DNA from: Haloarcula halobia
GTDB taxonomy: Archaea > Halobacteriota > Halobacteria > Halobacteriales > Haloarculaceae
Direction of reading: 5' to 3'
Assembly (NCBI RefSeq): GCF_029338255.1
Contig: NZ_CP119787.1
Location: 1,116,001 to 1,180,000 of the forward strand
DNA length: 64,000 nt
This document shows, piece by piece, positions 32,820-42,094 of this stretch. The stretch's first letter is position 1. Each line of letters starts with the position of its first letter. The notes below the pieces were generated by a model. The model saw only the letters and a program-made list of their open reading frames with translations, was not told the DNA's origin and made no database searches. The translations under genes were made by a program, and so were the position numbers.

Positions 32820-33809
32820 ATGGACAGACGACCACTCGGTTCGACTGGCATCGACGTGACGGAGGTCGGCTTCGGCACCTGGAACATGGGTGGCGACTGG
32901 GGCGACGTCGACGAGGAAGCGGGGCGCGAGGCCGTTCGGACGGCCCTCGACGCCGGCATCGACTTCGTCGACACCGCAGACGTCTACGGCGACGGATTCA
33001 GCGAGCAGCGCATCGGCGAGGTGCTGGACGAACGCGGCGTGCGCGACGAGGTGACCGTCGCGACGAAGGCCGGCCGTCGTCTGGACCCCCACACCGCCGA
33101 CCGGTACGACTACGAGCACCTCTCGGCGTTCGTCGACCGCTCGCGGGAGTACCTGGGGACCGAGACGCTGGACCTCCTCCAGTTGCACTGCCCGCCCAGC
33201 GACGCGTACTACCAGCCAGCGACGTTCGACGCGCTCGCCCGACTGGCCGACGAGGGGACGGTCGCTCACTACGGCGTCAGCGTCGAGCGCGTCGAGCAGG
33301 CGCTGAAGGCCATCGAGTACCCCGGCGTCGAGACGGTCCAGATCATCTTCAACATGTTCCGACAGCGACCCGCGGAGCTGTTCTTCGAGGAGGCCCGGCG
33401 TCGCGACGTCGGCGTCATCGTCCGCGTGCCGCTGGCCTCCGGCCTGCTCACGGGCGAGCTCTCCCGGGACACGTCCTTCCCAGAGAGCGACCACCGCAAC
33501 TACAACATCGAGGGCGAAGCCTTCGACCGCGGCGAGACCTTCGCGGGCCTCCCGGTCGAGGCCGGCTTCGACGCCGTCGACGACCTCCGCGAGCACGTGC
33601 CCGAGGAGATGACGATGGCCCAGATGGCGCTGCGGTGGATTCTCGACCACGACGCCGTCTCGACGGTCATCCCCGGGTCGACGACGCCGGCACACATCGA
33701 GGCCAACGCGGCCGCCAGCGAACTGCCGCCCCTGTCCCACCAGACACACGGCGCGGTGCGCGACATCTACGAGGAACACGTCTACGACGCCGTCCACTAT
33801 CGCTGGTGA
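32820..33809 (+). CDS. Aldo/keto reductase
   Basis: A 329-residue NAD(P)H-dependent oxidoreductase of the AKR superfamily, with a TIM barrel. The catalytic tetrad is visible: Asp and Tyr in FVDTADVYGDG, Lys in VATKAGRR and His in LLQLHCPPS. The NADPH-binding end is VIPGSTTPAHIEAN. I start at ATG 32820 (MDRRPLGSTGIDV), the family norm; the preceding 8 residues are probably not translated. The substrate is unknown. Confidence 0.88.
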   Translation: MDRRPLGSTGIDVTEVGFGTWNMGGDWGDVDEEAGREAVRTALDAGIDFVDTADVYGDGFSEQRIGEVLDERGVRDEVTVATKAGRRLDPHTADRYDYEHLSAFVDRSREYLGTETLDLLQLHCPPSDAYYQPATFDALARLADEGTVAHYGVSVERVEQALKAIEYPGVETVQIIFNMFRQRPAELFFEEARRRDVGVIVRVPLASGLLTGELSRDTSFPESDHRNYNIEGEAFDRGETFAGLPVEAGFDAVDDLREHVPEEMTMAQMALRWILDHDAVSTVIPGSTTPAHIEANAAASELPPLSHQTHGAVRDIYEEHVYDAVHYRW

Positions 33810-34087
33810 GTGCTGGACCTACTCGTTTACGTACTGTTACTGGGCTCGACTGTGTGACTCGAAGTAATGTCAACAGGATGGATTTTATCGACGAAATATA
33901 TTCTGCATTCCCCCAATTTGGATAAGAGTTCTGACTGTTTTCGCGAACCGAAATATACTATTTCTGGTAGATTGTCTGACGCCTCATATCAGGGATAGAT
34001 AATGAAATCTCTGTCGGTCGTGCCCCAGTGGTGAACTTTACTCGGCCGACCACACCGTTGAAGTACGCTTGCAGGGTTCACACGGAC

Positions 34088-34726
34088 GTGGCAGTCTCGT
34101 TCGACCTCTTCGGGACGCTCGTCGACGCCGACCGGCCGGCGGCCCCCTGGCACGCCGTCGCGGACGCCCTCGCCGAACGCGACCTTCGCGTCCCCGACGA
34201 CTGGGAGGCCGCGTACCGCAGCGCCCACCGGGAGTACGACCGGGGCCGGGAGGCACCGCTCGACGAGCACGTCCGCCTCGCGCTGGCGAGTCGGGGCGTC
34301 GACGTCACCGAAGCCGGCGCGCGCGAGGCGGTCCTCGCGGCGTTCGACACACCAGTCGCGGTGCGCGACGGCGCCCGACCCGCGCTGCGCGCCGCCGCGG
34401 CCCGCGGGCCCGTGGGCATCTGTTCGAACTGCAGCGTCCCCGGCCTCGTCGAGCGGACGCTCGAACGCGCCGCGCTGGCCGACGCCGTCCCCGACGGGTT
34501 CGGCGCCGTCGTGACCAGCGTCGACTGCGGGTGGCGCAAGCCCCACCCGGAGATGTTCGCGGCGACGGCCCGGGGGCTGGGCGTCCCCCTCGCGGACTTG
34601 GTCCACGTCGGCGACGACGCGCGCACCGACGGTGGCGCCGGACGAGTCGGGGCGCAGGCGGTCCTCCTCGAGAACGTGGCGCTCCCGACTATCGCCCAGC
34701 AACTCCGGGAGGGATCGCTGTGCTGA
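34088..34726 (+). CDS. HAD-family phosphatase heading the corrinoid cluster
   Basis: A 212-residue haloacid-dehalogenase-type hydrolase. Motif I is SFDLFGTLVDAD, motif II probably ICSNCS, motif III Lys in WRKPHPE and motif IV VGDDARTDGGAG. The frame is open from 34028 but has no ATG; GTG at 34088 (VAVSFDLFGTLVD) matches the usual family start. Its 3' end overlaps cbiB by 7 bases. Because alpha-ribazole-phosphate phosphatase is otherwise missing from this salvage cluster, the HAD protein is a good candidate for that step, as inference. Confidence 0.8.
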   Translation: MAVSFDLFGTLVDADRPAAPWHAVADALAERDLRVPDDWEAAYRSAHREYDRGREAPLDEHVRLALASRGVDVTEAGAREAVLAAFDTPVAVRDGARPALRAAAARGPVGICSNCSVPGLVERTLERAALADAVPDGFGAVVTSVDCGWRKPHPEMFAATARGLGVPLADLVHVGDDARTDGGAGRVGAQAVLLENVALPTIAQQLREGSLC

Positions 34727-35637
34727 CGGCGCTCGCCGTCCTCGTGGCGGCGACGCTCGAGGTGGTCGTCGGCGAACCGCCGACCCGGTTCCACCCGGTG
34801 GCGTGGCTCGGGACCGCGGTCGGGATGGTGGACCGGGAGTGGCGACGGCCCCTGCTCGTCGGGGCCGCGGCCGCGCTCGTGTTGCCCCTCGCCGTCGCCA
34901 TCGTCGTCGCGCTCCTCGTCGCGGCCGCCGCGGCGGTGTCGCTGCTCGGCGGCGTGCTCATTGCGGGCACCGTCCTCTTCCTGACGACGAGTCTCCGGAT
35001 GCTCGTCTCGGTGGCCTGGCGGGTCGTCGGCGACGCCGAGCACGATCTCGAGGTCGCCCGCGAGGGCCTGCTCGCGCTCGCGGGGCGGGACGCGCGGTCG
35101 CTCGCTGCGGGCCACGTCAGGAGCGCGGCGGTCGAGAGCGCCGCCGAGAACCTCGCCGACGGCCTGGTCGCCTCGCTCGGCGCGTTCGTCCTCGCGGGCG
35201 CGCTCGCACCGCTGGTCGGCTTCCAGGCGCTGCCCGTCGCGGCGGGCGCGGCCGCGTGGGTGAAGGCCGTCAACACGATGGACTCGATGCTCGGCTACCG
35301 CGAGAAGCGCGTCGGCACGCCCGCCGCACGCCTCGACGACGCCGTGATGTGGCTCCCCGCCCGCGTGAGCGCGCTCGCGCTCGCCTCGGCATTCGCGGAC
35401 CCGCTGGCCCTCGTCCGGGCCAGGGCGTGGCTCGACCGCGTCCCGTCGCCGAACTCCGGGTGGCCGATGGGCGTCGCCGCCGCTGCACTCGACGCCCGGC
35501 TCGAGAAACCCGACGTGTACGTACTCAACGACGGCGCGACCCTGCCCGACCTCGAGACCGCCCGCCGTGCCGTCCGACGCGTCGGCCTCGCCGGCCTCCT
35601 CTCGTACCTCGCCGCGGGGGTGATCGCGTGGTTCTGA
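34720..35637 (+). CDS. cbiB: Adenosylcobinamide-phosphate synthase CbiB
   Basis: Joins adenosylcobyric acid with aminopropanol (phosphate) to make adenosylcobinamide (phosphate). The 305-residue membrane protein has five or so hydrophobic segments. The CbiB signatures are GEPPTRFHPVAWLGTAVG near the start, ENLADGLVASL and KAVNTMDSMLGYR in the middle, then SPNSGWPMGVAAAAL. The start is GTG at 34720 preceded by GGGAGGG. It overlaps the genes on both sides, as expected for a tightly packed operon. Confidence 0.92.
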   Translation: MLTALAVLVAATLEVVVGEPPTRFHPVAWLGTAVGMVDREWRRPLLVGAAAALVLPLAVAIVVALLVAAAAAVSLLGGVLIAGTVLFLTTSLRMLVSVAWRVVGDAEHDLEVAREGLLALAGRDARSLAAGHVRSAAVESAAENLADGLVASLGAFVLAGALAPLVGFQALPVAAGAAAWVKAVNTMDSMLGYREKRVGTPAARLDDAVMWLPARVSALALASAFADPLALVRARAWLDRVPSPNSGWPMGVAAAALDARLEKPDVYVLNDGATLPDLETARRAVRRVGLAGLLSYLAAGVIAWF

Positions 35638-36404
35638 CCGCCGTCCGCGGGGCGCTGGGTTTCCTCTCGCGGCTCCCCGTCGGCCACAGCGAGTCGGCGT
35701 GGGACGCGTTCACTGCGACGCCCGCGGCCTTCCCGCTGGCGGGGTACGTCGTCGGCGGCCTCGTCGCGCTCCCGCTGCTGGCGGCGGGCGTCCTGCCCGC
35801 GCCCGTCGTCGCCGCCGGCTATCTCGCGGCCGTCGTGCTCGTGACCGGCGTCAACCACTTCGACGGCCTCGCCGACCTGGGCGACGCCGCCGTCGTCCAC
35901 GGGAACCCCGCGGAGCGCCGCGAGGTGATGCGCGACACCACCGTCGGCGTCGGGGCCGTCCTCGCGCTCGGGTCGGTCCTCGTCGCCCTCGCGCTCGGCG
36001 CACTCGCGGTAGCCGCCCTCTCGCCGCTCGTCGCCGCCGCGCTCGTCCTCGCCAGCGAGGTGGGCGCGAAACTGGCGATGGCTACGCTCGCCTGTCTCGG
36101 CAGGCCGAGTCACGACGGGTTCGGGGCGACGGTCCTGGCGGGCGCACGTCCCCGCGATCTCCTGGCGCCCGTGGCCGTCACGCTCCCCGTCGCCGTCCTG
36201 GTCGTGCCCGCGACGGCCGCCGCCGTCCTCGCCGGTCTCGTCGTCGGCGCCGGTCTGACACGCTGGGCCGCCCGGACACTCGACGGCGTCGGCGGGGACG
36301 TCTTCGGCGCGGGGAACGAACTCGCCCGCGTCGTCGCGCTCCACGCCGCCGTGGCCGCCTGGACGCTCTCGGACTGGGGGGTGGTCGCGTGGACGCCCTG
36401 GTGA
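35628..36404 (+). CDS. cobS: Adenosylcobinamide-GDP ribazoletransferase CobS
   Basis: Adds alpha-ribazole (phosphate) to adenosylcobinamide-GDP, the last assembly step of cobalamin. The 258-residue membrane protein begins VVLTAVRGALGFLSRLPVG from a GTG inside the end of cbiB and carries the conserved NHFDGLADLGDAAVV motif. Hydrophobic segments fill the rest. It overlaps cbiB by 10 bases and cobY by 16. Confidence 0.92.
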   Translation: MVLTAVRGALGFLSRLPVGHSESAWDAFTATPAAFPLAGYVVGGLVALPLLAAGVLPAPVVAAGYLAAVVLVTGVNHFDGLADLGDAAVVHGNPAERREVMRDTTVGVGAVLALGSVLVALALGALAVAALSPLVAAALVLASEVGAKLAMATLACLGRPSHDGFGATVLAGARPRDLLAPVAVTLPVAVLVVPATAAAVLAGLVVGAGLTRWAARTLDGVGGDVFGAGNELARVVALHAAVAAWTLSDWGVVAWTPW

Positions 36405-36961
36405 TGTGCGGGGGCCGCGGGACCCGCCTGGCGGCCCCGGTCGAGAAACCCCTGTTCGAGGTGGGCGGCGTGCCGATGGTCGACCGCGTGCTGGGCGCAC
36501 TCGACGCCAGCAGCGTCGACGCGGTGTACGCCGCCACGTCGCCCGCGACGCCCGAGACGCGCGCTCACGTCGACGTCCCGACCGTCGAGACGCCCGGCGA
36601 GGGGTACGTCGACGACCTGTCGTCGGCGCTGGCCGACGACCGCCTCTCGACGCCGGTGCTCACCGTCGCCGCGGACCTGCCGCTGCTGGACGGCGAGATA
36701 CTCGACCGGGTCCTCGACGCACACGACGGCGGCTCGACGACCGTCCTGGTCCCCGCCGCCCTGAAACGCGACCTGGGGGGCAGCGACGACACGACCTACG
36801 AGCGAGGCGGCCGCGAGGCGGCACCGACGGGCGTGAACGTCGTCGGCGACGCGGGCGACGACGCGTGGTGGACAGACGACGTCCGACTTGCAATCAACGT
36901 CAACACGCGGCGGGACGCGCGAGTGGCCGCGCACCTGCTCGCGTCGCGAAACCTTCTCTAG
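36389..36961 (+). CDS. cobY: GTP:adenosylcobinamide-phosphate guanylyltransferase CobY
   Basis: The archaeal non-homologous replacement of bacterial CobU: transfers GMP from GTP to adenosylcobinamide phosphate. The 190-residue nucleotidyltransferase has the motif MCGGRGTRLAAPVEKPL at residues 6-22 and ADLPLLDGEIL. The start GTG (VDALVMCGGRG) lies within cobS. The gene ends with TAG and cobD follows after 23 bases. Confidence 0.9.
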   Translation: MDALVMCGGRGTRLAAPVEKPLFEVGGVPMVDRVLGALDASSVDAVYAATSPATPETRAHVDVPTVETPGEGYVDDLSSALADDRLSTPVLTVAADLPLLDGEILDRVLDAHDGGSTTVLVPAALKRDLGGSDDTTYERGGREAAPTGVNVVGDAGDDAWWTDDVRLAINVNTRRDARVAAHLLASRNLL

Positions 36962-36984
36962 GTCCCTGGCCCTACGACCGGCCA

Positions 36985-38025
36985 ATGGACCCAGACACGG
37001 TCGAGCGGCTGCGGGCGAGTGGGGACGACGCCATCGGTCCCGACGGCCGCGTGCCCCACGGCAGCGACGACGACCCGCAGGTGCTCGACTTCAGCGCGAA
37101 CACGAACCCGCGGCTCCCGCCCGGCGTCGAAACCGTCTACCGCGAGGCGTTCGACGCCGCCCGCTCGTACCCGGCCGACGACTACTCGGCGTTCCGGGCG
37201 GCGGCCGCCGAGTTCGTCGGCTGTTCCCCCGAACAGGTGGTGCCGACCGCTGGCGGTCTGGAGGCGATCCGACTGGCCATCCAGACGACGGTCCGGGCCG
37301 GCGAGTCGGTGCTCGTCCCGGAGCCGAGCTTCGGGGAGTACGCCCGCGAGGTGGGACTCCAGGGCGCCGAGCCGTCGTTCGTCGCTCACGACGCGGTGCT
37401 GGACGCCGACCCAGAACCCCACGGGCTGGTCGTCGTCTGCAACCCGAACAACCCGACCGGGGAGACCTACGACCCGGCCTCGCTCGGGGCGTTCGCCGGC
37501 CGCTGTCGCGACGCGGGGACGACGCTGCTGGTCGACGAGGCGTTCCTGGGCTTCACTGACGACCCGTCGCTGGCCGGCCGCGAGGGTGTGGTGGTCGCGC
37601 GCTCGCTGACGAAACTGTTCGGCCTGCCGGGCGTCAGGATGGGCTATGCCGTCGCGACGGGCGACGCGCTCGACCGGTTGACGACCGCGCGGCGCGCGTG
37701 GTCGATGAGCGCCCCCGCGGCCGCCGTCGGTGCCCACTGCTACCGGCAGGACGCCTTCGTCGCGGCGACGCGGGAGCGCGTCGCCCGCGAACGCGAGCGG
37801 ATGGTCGAGCGACTGGCCACGCGCTTCGACGTCCATCCGTCGGACGCTCCCTTCCTCCTCCTCGAGGTGGCCGACGCGTCCGTCGACGCACTCCTCGCGA
37901 GCGCACGCGAGCAGGGACTCGCCCTGCGGAACGCCCGGACGTTCCGCGGCCTGGACAGCCACGTCCGCGTCGCGGTCAGGACCTCAGCGGAGAACGACCG
38001 CCTGCTGGAGGCCCTGGATGTTTGA
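36985..38025 (+). CDS. cobD: Threonine-phosphate decarboxylase-like aminotransferase CobD
   Basis: PLP-dependent class I/II fold enzyme that makes the aminopropanol phosphate linker from threonine phosphate. The 346-residue protein has FSANTNPRLPPG at the N-terminus, NPNNPTGETYD in the middle, an Asp in LLVDEAFLGF and the PLP-lysine in SLTKLFGLPGVRMGY. Similar histidinol-phosphate aminotransferases exist, but the position between cobY and cbiZ favours CobD. The 3' end overlaps cbiZ by 8 bases. Confidence 0.87.
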   Translation: MDPDTVERLRASGDDAIGPDGRVPHGSDDDPQVLDFSANTNPRLPPGVETVYREAFDAARSYPADDYSAFRAAAAEFVGCSPEQVVPTAGGLEAIRLAIQTTVRAGESVLVPEPSFGEYAREVGLQGAEPSFVAHDAVLDADPEPHGLVVVCNPNNPTGETYDPASLGAFAGRCRDAGTTLLVDEAFLGFTDDPSLAGREGVVVARSLTKLFGLPGVRMGYAVATGDALDRLTTARRAWSMSAPAAAVGAHCYRQDAFVAATRERVARERERMVERLATRFDVHPSDAPFLLLEVADASVDALLASAREQGLALRNARTFRGLDSHVRVAVRTSAENDRLLEALDV

Positions 38026-38731
38026 GGTCGACCGGCACACCGGGTTAGCCAGGATGGCCCACGACGGGGCTCGCTGGCTCTCGACGTCGTGGGACGGCGG
38101 CTACCGGCGCGCCGACGCCGTCTACAACCTCACCGTCCCCGAGGGGTTCGAGCGGACGGACCTCGATGCCTACCGCGAACAGCGACTCGCCGACGCGGGC
38201 TTTCCCCCCGGCCCGGCGCTCTTGACCGGCGTCGACGTGGCGAACGCCCGGTGTGCCCGGAGCGGCCCGGTGACCGTGCTCGCGACAGCCGGCGTTTCGA
38301 ACCCGGCGGTGCTGCCGATGGGTGGGGACGACGCCGAGCCAGGGGCCGCCGCCGACCCGGCGCCCGACGACGGCGTCGAGGGCGGGCGACCCGGCACGGT
38401 CAACCTCCTCGTCGGCACACGTCGCGCTCTCGACGACGGCGCGCTCGCGACGCTCCTGGCGACGGCCGTCGAGGCGAAGGCCGCGACCCTGCTGGACGTC
38501 GCCGGCGTCCCGGGGACGACCTCCGACGCCGCGCTCGTGGGCTGTGTCCCCGACGCGGCACCCGCCGAGTTCGCCGGGAGTGCGACGGAGGTGGGGGCGG
38601 CGACACGTGCGTGTGTCCGGGACGCCGTCCGGGCGAGTCTGGCCGCTCGCTACGACGACGGCCCCCCGACGCCCGCGGGGGCCCCTTACGGCGTCGTCAC
38701 CGACCGCCAGACGGATGTGTTCCAGCCCTGA
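38018..38731 (+). CDS. cbiZ: Adenosylcobinamide amidohydrolase CbiZ
   Basis: Hydrolyses the amide linking cobyric acid to aminopropanol in salvaged adenosylcobinamide, letting CbiB rebuild the correct molecule. The 237-residue protein has the CbiZ blocks LSTSWDGGYRRADAVYNLTVP, VLATAGVSNPAVLP and VNLLVGTRRALDDGAL. The ATG overlaps the last codons of cobD. Its presence shows that the organism salvages corrinoids. Confidence 0.9.
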   Translation: MFEVDRHTGLARMAHDGARWLSTSWDGGYRRADAVYNLTVPEGFERTDLDAYREQRLADAGFPPGPALLTGVDVANARCARSGPVTVLATAGVSNPAVLPMGGDDAEPGAAADPAPDDGVEGGRPGTVNLLVGTRRALDDGALATLLATAVEAKAATLLDVAGVPGTTSDAALVGCVPDAAPAEFAGSATEVGAATRACVRDAVRASLAARYDDGPPTPAGAPYGVVTDRQTDVFQP

Positions 38732-38741
38732 AAGCGGGGGT

Positions 38742-39413
38742 ATGAGCGACGACCAGACTGACCCCGCCCGAAACGCGGCCGGCCCGACGGCCGAACCGAT
38801 CACGCCCGGCGCGCCCGCGGACTTCGGCCTCGTCCAGGTGTGGTGGGGGGACGGGAAGGGAAAGACCACCGCGGCCCTGGGGATGGCGACCCGCGCCGTC
38901 GGCCACGGCTACCGCGTCCACCTGTTGCAGTTCATGAAAGGCGGGACGGGCACCGTCGAGGACGTCCGCGGTGAGTACAACGCCATCGCGGCGCTCCGTG
39001 GCTTCTCCTACGAGAACGCCGGCCACTACGGCTGGCACGGCTTCCTGGACGGCAGCGACGACGACGAACACGCGGCCCGCGCGAAGGCCGCGCTTGACCG
39101 CGCTCGCGAGATACTCGCGGGCAGCGCCGCGGCCGACCTCTCGACCCCCCTGCAGGCCGACGCCCCCCCCGAGGCGGGCGTCAACATGCTCGTCGTCGAC
39201 GAGATCCTGTACGCCGCCAACCGCGGCCTGGTCGACCCGGCGGACGTCGTCGACCTCGTCGAGTCGAAACCCGAGGACCTGGAACTGGTGTTGACCGGCG
39301 GCCACGAGGAACCCGACTACGTCGTCGAGCACGCCGACCTGGTCACGGAGGTACGCAAGCAGCAACACCCGCTCGACGCGGGCCACGCCGCCCGCAAGGG
39401 CACCGAGTACTGA
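38742..39413 (+). CDS. cobA: Cob(I)alamin adenosyltransferase CobA type
   Basis: Adds the 5'-deoxyadenosyl group from ATP to reduced corrinoids. The 223-residue protein is the CobA/BtuR P-loop type, with GDGKGKTT at residues 36-43, LLQFMKGGTGTVED and NMLVVDEILYAANRGLVD; the tail EVRKQQHPLDAGHAARKGTEY is also characteristic. The start ATG lies 10 bases after cbiZ. The N-terminal 25 residues are poorly conserved. Confidence 0.92.
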   Translation: MSDDQTDPARNAAGPTAEPITPGAPADFGLVQVWWGDGKGKTTAALGMATRAVGHGYRVHLLQFMKGGTGTVEDVRGEYNAIAALRGFSYENAGHYGWHGFLDGSDDDEHAARAKAALDRAREILAGSAAADLSTPLQADAPPEAGVNMLVVDEILYAANRGLVDPADVVDLVESKPEDLELVLTGGHEEPDYVVEHADLVTEVRKQQHPLDAGHAARKGTEY

Positions 39414-39680
39414 CTACGACTCGCGGAGTCCGTCCAGCAGGTCCCGGGCCGACTCGAGGTGCTCGTCGGCTTCCTCGTCGCCCGTCGTCTCGACGTTCGA
39501 CAGCAGGTGGTCGAGCTGGTCGAGGCGTTTCGCTCTCGCGTCCGCGTCGAGGTCGCTCTCGGCGAGGTCCGTCGCGATAGCCTCGGCCTCGCCCAGCCAG
39601 CGGGCGGCCGACCGCTCGACCGGCCGTTCGCCCGTCGTTTGGATGTGCTCCGCCAGCCTATCGAGTCGGTCCCCGGTCAT
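39414..39680 (-). CDS. Small helical haloarchaeal protein
   Basis: An 88-residue, strongly acidic and helical protein of unknown function ([20 protein letters not shown]), resembling short conserved proteins in Halobacteria. ATG 39680 is one codon after a GTG. It lies on the opposite strand between cobA and cbiP and abuts the cobA stop, interrupting the corrinoid cluster. No motif suggests an enzymatic role. Confidence 0.6.
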   Translation of the reverse strand: MTGDRLDRLAEHIQTTGERPVERSAARWLGEAEAIATDLAESDLDADARAKRLDQLDHLLSNVETTGDEEADEHLESARDLLDGLRES

Positions 39681-39797
39681 CACTCGCCGTTCGGTCCGCG
39701 ACCCCGTAGGCGATTCGGTCCTCGAGGCAGCGCCGACTGCACTGCGCGGCTAACCGGGAGTCTCAAGCGGGCCCGGTCCGAAGCACCGGCGACCCGA

Positions 39798-41267
39798 ATG
39801 ACGACCGTCCTCGTCGCCGGAACTGCGTCCCACGTGGGCAAGAGTACGATCGCGGCCGGGCTCTGTCGCCTCCTGTCGAACCGCGGCCACGACGTGGCCC
39901 CGTTCAAGGCCCAGAACATGAGTAACAACGCCCGAGCGACCCCGGGCGGGGAGATCGGCGTCTCACAGTACGTCCAGGCCCGGGCGGCACGCGTCTCGCC
40001 GACGACCGACCATAACCCAGTCTTGCTCAAACCCCGCGGCGACGGCGAGTCCCAGCTGGTCGTCGACGGCGACGCCGTAGCCGACGTATCGGCGGGCGCC
40101 TACTACGAGGACCACTGGGACGCCGCACTGGAGGCGGCCGAGGCCGCCCACGGCCGACTCGAGCGAGCCCACGACGTCGTCGTGGCCGAGGGGGCCGGCT
40201 CCGTCGCCGAGATCAACCTCCACGACCGCGACCTCGCGAACGTCGAGACGGCCCGGTTCGCCGACGCCGAGGTGCTGCTGGTGGCCGACATCGAGCGCGG
40301 CGGCGTCTTCGCGTCCATCGTCGGGACGTTCGAACTCGTCCCCGAGTCCCTCAGGGACCGCATCGCCGGCGTCGTGATAACGAAGTTCCGCGGCGACCGC
40401 TCGCTGCTCGGGCCCGGCATCGAGGCCGTCGAGGAGCGTACCGGTGTGCCGGTGCTCGGCGTCGTCCCCTACGAGGACCCCGGTCTCCCCGAGGAAGACA
40501 GCGTCTCGCTCCCGCCGGTCGGTACGCGCGCGGTTCGTGGAGACGACGACGGCGTCCCCGGGGACCGGAGCGTCACCGTCGCCGTCCCGCGCCTCCCGCG
40601 CATCTCGAACTTCACGGACCTCGAACCGCTCGTCCGCGAACCCGGCGTCCGGGTCGCCTACGTTCCGCCGGGCGACTCGCTTGCGGACGCCGACGCCGTC
40701 GTCCTGCCCGGGAGCAAGAACACCGTCGACGACCTGCTGGCGCTCAGAGAGGCGGGGTTCGACGAGCGACTCGCCGCCTTCGAGGGGCCGGTGGTCGGCC
40801 TCTGTGGCGGCTACCAGATGCTCGGGGAGTCGCTGGCAAATGCTGCCCTCGAAGGTACTACCGACCAGGAGCGCGTCGACGGCGTCGGCCTGCTCCCCGT
40901 CGAGACGAGGTTCTCCGAGACAAAGACGGTCGAGCACGTCACGCGGCAGATACGCGGCGTCGGCCCGCTCGAGGGCGCCGAAGGCCGCGTGGAGGGCTAC
41001 GAGATACACACGGGCGAGTCGACGCTGACCGGCGACGTGACGCGCCCCTTCGCGGCCGAGGGGGCCGCCACCGACGACGTGCTCGGTACCTACCTCCACG
41101 ATCTCTTCGAGAACGATCTGGCGAAACGTGCCTTCGTGAGAAATACGTTCGGAGCCGCCGGTATCGACCCGCCGCAGGGGGGCGACGCCGAGCAGCCAAA
41201 TCCCTACGAACGCGCCGCACGGCTGGTCGCCGACCACGTGGACCTCGGGCCACTCGGGTTCGAGTGA
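39798..41267 (+). CDS. cbiP: Cobyric acid synthase CbiP
   Basis: Glutamine-dependent amidation of adenosylcobyrinic acid a,c-diamide to cobyric acid. The 489-residue protein has an N-terminal ATPase domain ([43 protein letters not shown]) and a C-terminal class I glutaminase domain with nucleophile Cys in [11 protein letters not shown] and the His in GYEIHTGES. The frame extends upstream, but ATG 39798 ([16 protein letters not shown]) gives the family start. It implies at least the late de novo pathway beyond salvage. Confidence 0.92.
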   Translation: MTTVLVAGTASHVGKSTIAAGLCRLLSNRGHDVAPFKAQNMSNNARATPGGEIGVSQYVQARAARVSPTTDHNPVLLKPRGDGESQLVVDGDAVADVSAGAYYEDHWDAALEAAEAAHGRLERAHDVVVAEGAGSVAEINLHDRDLANVETARFADAEVLLVADIERGGVFASIVGTFELVPESLRDRIAGVVITKFRGDRSLLGPGIEAVEERTGVPVLGVVPYEDPGLPEEDSVSLPPVGTRAVRGDDDGVPGDRSVTVAVPRLPRISNFTDLEPLVREPGVRVAYVPPGDSLADADAVVLPGSKNTVDDLLALREAGFDERLAAFEGPVVGLCGGYQMLGESLANAALEGTTDQERVDGVGLLPVETRFSETKTVEHVTRQIRGVGPLEGAEGRVEGYEIHTGESTLTGDVTRPFAAEGAATDDVLGTYLHDLFENDLAKRAFVRNTFGAAGIDPPQGGDAEQPNPYERAARLVADHVDLGPLGFE

Positions 41268-41326
41268 GGTTTTTTCGGATCGGATTTCCGCGAAGTTTAT
41301 GTGCGATGGGGCGGGGACGCACGCAC

Positions 41327-42094
41327 ATGGTCGAAGTCTTCGCCGTCGCCAGCGGGAAAGGGGGGACGGGCAAGACGACGAGCGCCGTCGCGCTGGGGAT
41401 GGCGCTGTCGGACCGCTACGACGTGACCGTCGTCGACGCCGACACCGGCATGGCGAACCTGCTCTTTCACGCCGGCCTGTCGTCGGCCGAGACGACGCTG
41501 CACGACGTGCTGGCCGACGACGCGCCCGTCTTCGACGCCGCCTACGATCGCTTCGGGATGACGGTGGTCCCCTGCGGGACGAGTCTGGAGGGGTTCCGCG
41601 ACGCCGATCCGACGCGACTGCGGGAGGTCGTCGCGACGCTCGCGGCCGACACCGAGGTCATCCTGCTGGACTCGCCCCCGGCGCTGGACAGTCGCGCCGC
41701 CGTCCTCCCGGTAGTGATGGCAGACCGGACCGTGATCGTCCTCCAGCCGACGATACCGGCAATCTCCGACGGCCTCAAGGTCCAGGAGTACGCCGCCTCC
41801 TACGACACCGACGTTGCCGGTCTCCTGTTCAACAAGGTCAGGGACGAGGAACCCATCGACCGGGTCGCCGAGAAGACCGAGCGGTACTTCGACGGACCGA
41901 CGCTGGCGGCGGTCCCGGAGGCCGAGGCCGCACGCGAGGCCCGGCGGGCGGGTCGGCCGTTGCTCGCCCACGCACCCGAGTCGGCGGCGGCCGCGGCCTA
42001 CCGGCGAGCGGCGGACGCGCTGACGATAGCGAACGGCCGGCCGGGAGACGTCGCCGACCGCTTCCGGAGCGCGGTCATCCCCCACCCACCATGA
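41327..42094 (+). CDS. MinD/ParA-family ATPase
   Basis: A 255-residue deviant Walker A ATPase (KGGTGKTT at 11-18) with DADTGMANLL and the switch-II-like ILLDSPPALD. Haloarchaea carry several MinD homologues that position surface machines or cell-division proteins. I start at ATG 41327 (MVEVFAVASGKGG) rather than the longer reading from 41264: a TATA-like gaagtttatg lies about 28 bases upstream. Its stop overlaps the ATG of the next gene (ATGA), so the two form a coupled pair. Confidence 0.85.
   Translation: MVEVFAVASGKGGTGKTTSAVALGMALSDRYDVTVVDADTGMANLLFHAGLSSAETTLHDVLADDAPVFDAAYDRFGMTVVPCGTSLEGFRDADPTRLREVVATLAADTEVILLDSPPALDSRAAVLPVVMADRTVIVLQPTIPAISDGLKVQEYAASYDTDVAGLLFNKVRDEEPIDRVAEKTERYFDGPTLAAVPEAEAAREARRAGRPLLAHAPESAAAAAYRRAADALTIANGRPGDVADRFRSAVIPHPP

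Noticed and set aside
33868-33999. 43-codon AT-rich ORF after the aldo/keto reductase gene
   Set aside because: No promoter at the right distance, no ribosome site and no recognisable features; probably non-coding.
33810-34087. Possible cobalamin riboswitch before the corrinoid cluster
   Set aside because: I see no B12-box-like sequence, and this riboswitch is not expected in haloarchaea; the region only has AT-rich patches and a candidate TATA element.
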